This document shows, in pieces, positions 5,835-6,808 of a DNA stretch of 6,808 bases (the first letter of the stretch is position 1; each line of letters opens with the position of its first letter). The stretch comes from Bacillota bacterium. Lineage in GTDB: Bacteria > Bacillota > Desulfitobacteriia > Desulfitobacteriales > JAJXUE01. Where the stretch lies: the NCBI GenBank assembly GCA_021786555.1, contig JAJYNB010000060.1, positions 1 through 6,808 of the forward strand, given 5' to 3'. The notes under the pieces were generated by a model that searched no databases, was not told the DNA's origin, and saw nothing but the letters and a program-made list of their open reading frames with translations. Made by a program: the position numbers and the translations under genes.

Positions 5835-6461
5835 ATGGAGTTTGCAGCAAAAGACATACATGTGTTGGAAGCAGAGAACACCCGGTTATATGGCGAAATC
5901 GAGAGCTTGACTGATACTCTGCTGACAACCCTTTCCAAAGCCATAGCCGCTAAAGATCGCTCAACCAAATTACACTCAATCCGGGTGACAGAGTTCTCAC
6001 TGCTGATTGGCAGGCACATGGGACTGCCCCAGGATGAAATTGAGCTGCTGCGTCGAGGAGCCCTGTTGCATGATGTGGGGAAGATTGGCATCCAGGATTA
6101 CATACTGCTCAAGCCCGGGGAACTGACGGAAGAGGAATTTGGCGCCATTCGAAGGCACCCGGAAATCGGAGCCCGGATTCTGGAGGAGGCCATGCCGTTA
6201 AGTGCGGTAGTGCCCATAGTCCTGCACCACCATGAACGTTATGACGGCCGGGGTTACCCTTATGGGCTGAAGGGAACAGAAATACCGCTGCCGGCCCGGA
6301 TTGTTACCGTATCAGACGCCTTTGAGGCCATGACTTCCAACCGTACTTACCGTAAGGCCCTGGCCTTTGACCGGGCCATAGAGGAATTGCGGCTGCACGC
6401 TGGTACTCAGTTCGACCCCCAAATAGTTGATGTGTGTATAGATGCGCTGATAACTCCTTAG
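5835..6461 (+). CDS. Stand-alone HD-GYP cyclic-di-GMP phosphodiesterase-like protein
   Basis: This 208-residue protein has a complete HD-GYP domain, the family that hydrolyses cyclic di-GMP. Numbered from Met at 5835: His47 in KLHSIRV, the HD pair His79-Asp80 in LLHDVGKIGI, His108 in RRHPE, His132-His133 in HHHERYDGRGYP (GYP at 140-142), and Asp161 in VSDAFEAM. The metal ligands are therefore all present. A short heptad-like helix (about 8-40, LEAENTRLYGEIESL) precedes the domain; no receiver, PAS or membrane segment is attached, so sensing must come from partners or transcript control. The frame is open back to GTG 5700, but those 45 extra residues are basic, lack family similarity and overlap the structured leader, and the promoter is at 5624-5652; GGGGG at 5824-5828 is 6 bases before ATG 5835. 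The true start remains somewhat uncertain. Confidence 0.9.
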   Translation: MEFAAKDIHVLEAENTRLYGEIESLTDTLLTTLSKAIAAKDRSTKLHSIRVTEFSLLIGRHMGLPQDEIELLRRGALLHDVGKIGIQDYILLKPGELTEEEFGAIRRHPEIGARILEEAMPLSAVVPIVLHHHERYDGRGYPYGLKGTEIPLPARIVTVSDAFEAMTSNRTYRKALAFDRAIEELRLHAGTQFDPQIVDVCIDALITP

Positions 6462-6548
6462 GACCAAGGTTAATTTTGGATTCCGTTTGCTGCCTTGGGC
6501 GAGCCAAGTGATACTTATCGCTTTCCGTACCGAAGGAACGATGAAAAG

Positions 6549-6585
6549 GAAAGGACCCGGGTTTTTTGAAATCCCGGGTCCTTTC
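6549..6585 (+). terminator. 13-bp perfect hairpin after the HD-GYP gene
   Basis: GAAAGGACCCGGG (6549-6561) pairs perfectly with 6573-6585 around an 11-base loop that contains six T. No T-run follows the stem, only the CTTTC of its descending arm, so it is terminator-like but unusual. It is 87 bases after the HD-GYP stop; the stretch between holds only alternative small stems (CCAAGG 6464-6469 with 6493-6498, or CTTGG 6494-6498 with CCAAG 6504-6508). Confidence 0.65.
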
Positions 6586-6633
6586 ATGTGCAGATCTGAC
6601 CCGGATTGGTGAGCTTCGACAGGATTTTTGAGC

Positions 6634-6662
6634 TTGGTGTAGAATTGACAGGCTGTTATGAT
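6634..6662 (+). promoter_or_regulatory. Possible promoter for the last gene
   Basis: TTGGTG (6634-6639) and TATGAT (6657-6662) are separated by 17 bases. A perfect TTGACA lies at 6645-6650 but its best partner, TATTAG, is only 15 bases away, so which -35 is used is unclear. The AT-rich stretch sits about 70 bases before the ATG at 6729. Confidence 0.4.
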
Positions 6663-6728
6663 ATATATTAGGTTTTTTGGACAGGTTTAGCTTAGGAGAA
6701 CGAATCATAAGAGTTTGGAGGATTTGGG

Positions 6729-6808
6729 ATGAACCAGGATAATGGCAGGACCATTGCTTCCCCCGCAGCTCAGGAGCATCCGGGGAAACGCAGGCTGATT
6801 TTGCTGGC
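6729..6808 (+). CDS. Start of a gene cut by the window edge
   Basis: The ATG is preceded by GGAGG with a 7-base gap, an excellent ribosome binding site. Twenty-six codons are visible. The N-terminus is polar and low in complexity (MNQDNGRTIASPAAQEHPGK), followed by a basic pair and the start of a hydrophobic run (RRLILLA). That layout is typical of a membrane protein with a short cytoplasmic N-terminal tail, or a signal-anchored protein. Too little is present to name a family. It begins a new transcription unit after the hairpin at 6549-6585. Confidence 0.7.
   Translation, partial: MNQDNGRTIASPAAQEHPGKRRLILL

Noticed and set aside
6312..6708. Minus-strand open frames across the HD-GYP 3' end and following spacer
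   Set aside because: They cover the opposite strand of conserved HD-GYP sequence and a hairpin, and show no family features.

Overview
The window looks like chromosomal DNA from a moderately GC-rich, anaerobic, Gram-positive Firmicute of the Clostridia, probably close to Desulfotomaculum or Pelotomaculum. This rests on the strong GGAGG-type ribosome binding sites, frequent GTG/TTG starts, sigma-A-like promoters with 17-18 bp spacers, and the gene mix: a SpoVT/AbrB-type regulator, an AarF/UbiB kinase-like protein, a CmpB-type membrane protein and a stand-alone HD-GYP protein. It is an inference from the sequence alone. I see no rRNA, tRNA, CRISPR array, insertion sequence or prophage gene.

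Left part (1-1350). A minus-strand gene encodes a protein with three tandem zinc ribbons (12 cysteines). Next comes a short decayed copy of an acyl-ACP thioesterase gene, with a one-base frameshift and loss of most of the protein. A sigma-A promoter sits in its 3' end and reads into a plus-strand gene for a 113-residue helical protein that I cannot identify. A perfect 14-bp hairpin follows, between convergent transcription units.

Centre left (1305-2660). A minus-strand RluA-family pseudouridine synthase gene starts at TTG. Just beyond its stop is a minus-strand unit with its own near-consensus promoter, running toward the hairpin. It may be a small RNA or a very small gene.

Centre (2662-5062). 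A well-bounded operon: sigma-A promoter, AbrB-like regulator (real start GTG at 2740), AarF/ABC1/UbiB kinase-like membrane protein, and a 73-residue protein, ending at a clear intrinsic terminator. All three products carry histidine clusters.

Right part (5111-6808). A small membrane protein of the CmpB type comes first. A good promoter at 5624-5652 then begins a leader of about 175 nt before an HD-GYP cyclic-di-GMP phosphodiesterase-like gene. The leader has a GAAA-capped hairpin and short segments resembling a degenerate class I cyclic-di-GMP (GEMM) riboswitch, which would suit the downstream enzyme, but key conserved parts are missing. A terminator-like hairpin follows, and the window ends in the first 26 codons of another gene.

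The most interesting items are the HD-GYP leader, the possible small RNA at 1310-1510, the histidine-rich operon, and the thioesterase relic whose end has become a promoter.
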